This document shows positions 61,501 through 64,000 of a stretch of DNA of 64,000 nt, one piece after another. The position numbers and the translations under genes are program-made. How positions within the stretch are numbered: the first letter of the stretch is position 1; each line of letters begins with the position of its first letter. The stretch is from contig JAULJL010000048.1 of the NCBI GenBank assembly GCA_030761205.1, positions 7,431,501-7,495,500 on the forward strand, given 5' to 3'. The notes below the pieces were generated by a model. That model searched no databases. It was not told the DNA's origin and worked only from the letters and a program-made list of their open reading frames with translations. Source of the DNA: Fremontodendron californicum. Lineage: Eukaryota > Streptophyta > Magnoliopsida > Malvales > Malvaceae.

Positions 61501-64000
61501 AAGATATTGAATGTTCAGATAGTGGCTTTGACAGATTTTAGAGTTTAGACTCCAGGAAGCATCATCTACAACTCCGGCAACTTAACAAAGCAGCTCAATT
61601 TAACTAAATGTCTCCAACATTACTATTCTGTCAGAAAAGTCATTTAGACATTTTTAAGAAATATAAATGCCAATTTGATACTGCGATAGAGATCAGAATA
61701 GTAAATCAATGTGTTAAATTAATCAAAAACTTCATGGATTTATGTAGCCACTTTTGCATGTATCAAACAAAAACATTAAGTCAAAAAGGTAAGGGTACTA
61801 TAATATTTGTATCACCTACATGAAGGTCATTTTAAACTACAACATCAATCTTCTATTATTAATCAATGGAAATGATGGAGAGGATGGGAGAAAGAGTCTA
61901 CAAATTTAGCAGCCATATTACAATGCATGATCAAAACTAAAACGAATTATCATAGCTCCTTTTAGAGGATTTGAGAAAGAAAGATAAAGTATGTAATTTC
62001 AGCAGCAAGATTCACGATACAGGACTTAAGTAAGAAGACTTATTGATCAGAAAAATACAGAACCAGTATGATACTCAATGGTGGTGGCTTAACCTTATGA
62101 TCTTAGAACTTACAAAAGAATTAGAAAAGAATGACAAAGACAAAGATATGGCTTCAGTTATGACCATTAAGTTGCATTATAAATATTTTTGGATTCGCCC
62201 AATGAAAAAAAATAAGAATAAAGTTTTTTTGAAAAATTCTAACCTGTCCTTTGCCATGTCTTCTCAAAATACAAGCTTATTCAAACCATTTGAGCCACAT
62301 TTTTTTCCAAGACATTATCAACAATTCCTCCACGATACAAACTTCAAAATCCCTAATTCTCATGAGCCCCATATTTATTTGACTGCATTTCACACATCTT
62401 TAGGTTTTTAGATGGCAAAAATTAGAAACATCAGTCACCATTCTTGGTTTCATAAGCATTATGCTTATCTCACCAACTATAGCCTATAGGCAATCATTAC
62501 CTTACCATTTTTTATTTGTCCAAGTGGTTTAATCTCTTTTAAAATGATGAACTATAGACCAAACTCTATCTCATCCCTTATCTGTAGTGGCACCTCCTAG
62601 GTCAAAGAATATCAAACAGCAAATGAGGGTAAGGCGTGGTACTCACTGATAAAGCCGTGTCATCTGATCTTCATTCAAGTTCTTGAACCGTAATGCCAAA
62701 AGTGCATAAGCACGGTGACTTAACTGAAAAACATGAGGAGATCCTATGATCATCTCTAACATAACTACACCAACACTCCACATATCATACCTGCCAAATG
62801 TATAAATTATTTGGGTAAGTACTAATCGTACTAGAACTGTCATAAACAAATTAAATCAGAATACTGTTAACATCTCATAATAACATTCTTAAATATGCAT
62901 ATAATATTAAAAGTAAAATGATGAAATTTTGTTTAGTTTGACCGGAAACAAAATATATATTAGAGAGGTAGAGGGTAAGAAGGATGTTCATACTTCAATC
63001 TGCTGCTTTTTGATTCATGAAACCAACTGGAATTTAGAAGAGCTTCTGGTGGGGTATAATCATAAGTTTGTTCATAGCTGAAACAAGTATGTAATGAATG
63101 AAAAATAATGAGGAAGTCTAGGGACTAAGGAAGAATAAGCAAGATTAACCCATCTCTATAATTTGCTTCAATGTTGATTTCTCAAGATAATATGGGATTA
63201 TGATTCTTACCAAACTGCAATACCGAAAAAAATATTTATGCATAATGCTATAATTCCCTATTTTCGTAAATTTTAATGTAAAATGGAATATTGGATGTGG
63301 TGCTATTCAAGAACTAATGAAAAGAAGACAACTGTTCTTTAAGGAACATACCTAACAAATTTAATCAGTAATCTACACATAGTAGTTACTCAAAAGTACA
63401 TCAAAGTCAAACAGAGGTTAAGTGGTCTTCTGCTTTTGTCTTTCTCTAAGTTGATTTCTCTGCTCCTCTTCACGTTGATGGATAATCAAGATCCTACAGA
63501 AAGAATATTGAGAGCCAATCCAGAACTGGGTTGCTCATACTTATAGTCTGAGACCAATTTTGCTAGATATACTAATACTGTAAACTAGTTGAGGCCAAGA
63601 AAGTTTTTTATTTGAAAACTTCGAAGTCTTATTGAACACTAAGGATGATGACAGGTTGGTTTCATGGATGTCCACAGCTTTATATTTGGTGATTTTAAAT
63701 TCATCCATATGGCTGTTAGGTGCACTTAACATAACTGACTCCAATTAATATCATCACCCAAGGGTACATAGATACATCAAACTAGTTCTAATGCCCAAGT
63801 TCAGTGCCAAACTAGTGACAGGCAAAGTAAAAGCGCAAATTAGAACTCGTGTCTAAAGCAAGAAGAAAAAAATGGAATATCTTAGGGAACTAAAGAACAT
63901 GCCCAAACTATTTCTAAGCCTTCTATTGTTGTCTTGAAGCAACATAACGTGTAGTTGTTAATCAAAATCATCAACTACAACCAATGTTACAGAGAGATGT
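58104..64000 (-). CDS. Kinase C: third copy of the kinase gene, 5' part off window
   Basis: This is the 3' half of the third copy; the window ends inside the intron upstream of the exon encoding PPE. Exons seen, in gene order: 62994-63077 (YTPPEAL), 62647-62790 (full DMWSVGVVMLEM exon, as in B and unlike A), 61321-61399, 60743-60822, 60619-60673 and 58104-58166 (HPYF, then stop TGA). All splice sites and phases match copy B. Small intron indels distinguish it from B, for example a shortened intron between 60673 and 60743. The catalytic loop and DFG exons lie beyond base 64000, so activity cannot be judged. Its 3' flank carries only a 57-base scrap of a PP2C gene, unlike copy B, which faces a nearly full PP2C gene. 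Confidence 0.8.

Larger units (their letters stand above)
57492..64000. repeat. Duplicate block C (cut by window end)
   Basis: Colinear with 26375 to about 32890. The offset drifts from 31117 to 31108 through small indels. The left edge is sharp, inside a PP2C exon. Confidence 0.9.

Overview
The window is nuclear DNA of a flowering plant, probably a dicot. It is AT-rich, its genes are split by GT-AG introns, and it carries plant LINE, hAT, Mutator-type and Harbinger-type repeats. The genes belong to the plant family that includes Arabidopsis PP2C 51, in which other plants have a PP2C phosphatase and a protein-kinase-like domain together. I cannot name the species.

The main structure is a recent tandem duplication with a period of about 31 kb. 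One block recurs nearly identically at 1-11035 (copy A), 26375-42106 (copy B) and 57492-64000 (copy C, cut by the window end). Each block carries a minus-strand gene with a signal peptide, one membrane segment and a kinase domain. Eleven kinase exons and four upstream exons can be joined in phase in copy B. Plus-strand PP2C genes sit between the kinase genes: PP2C-1 at 22304-26431, PP2C-2 at 44342-47961, and a scrap of the last PP2C exon at 57492-57548. The phosphatase and kinase halves are therefore separate genes here, facing each other tail to tail (PP2C-1 toward kinase B).

The copies differ in ways likely to matter. PP2C-2 and kinase B look intact. PP2C-1 has a CGA-to-TGA stop. Kinase A lost 215 bp across an essential exon and gained 41 bp copied from the neighbouring exon; it also has HKD in place of HRD. 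Kinase B lost the first half of a NAGNAG splice acceptor. PP2C-2 carries a second copy of its own promoter and start region in intron 1.

The spacers hold broken genes and mobile elements. An SSU72-like phosphatase pseudogene survives in complementary pieces (13793-15012 and 48856-50587). A frameshifted PPR gene fragment lies at 21640-21970. A 5'-truncated LINE (11036-13768) sits where copy A lacks the 8.4 kb that carries PP2C-2 downstream of kinase B. A second LINE 3' end lies at 52030-53470. Several non-autonomous DNA transposons have clear terminal inverted repeats and target duplications. I saw no tRNA, rRNA or CRISPR array.
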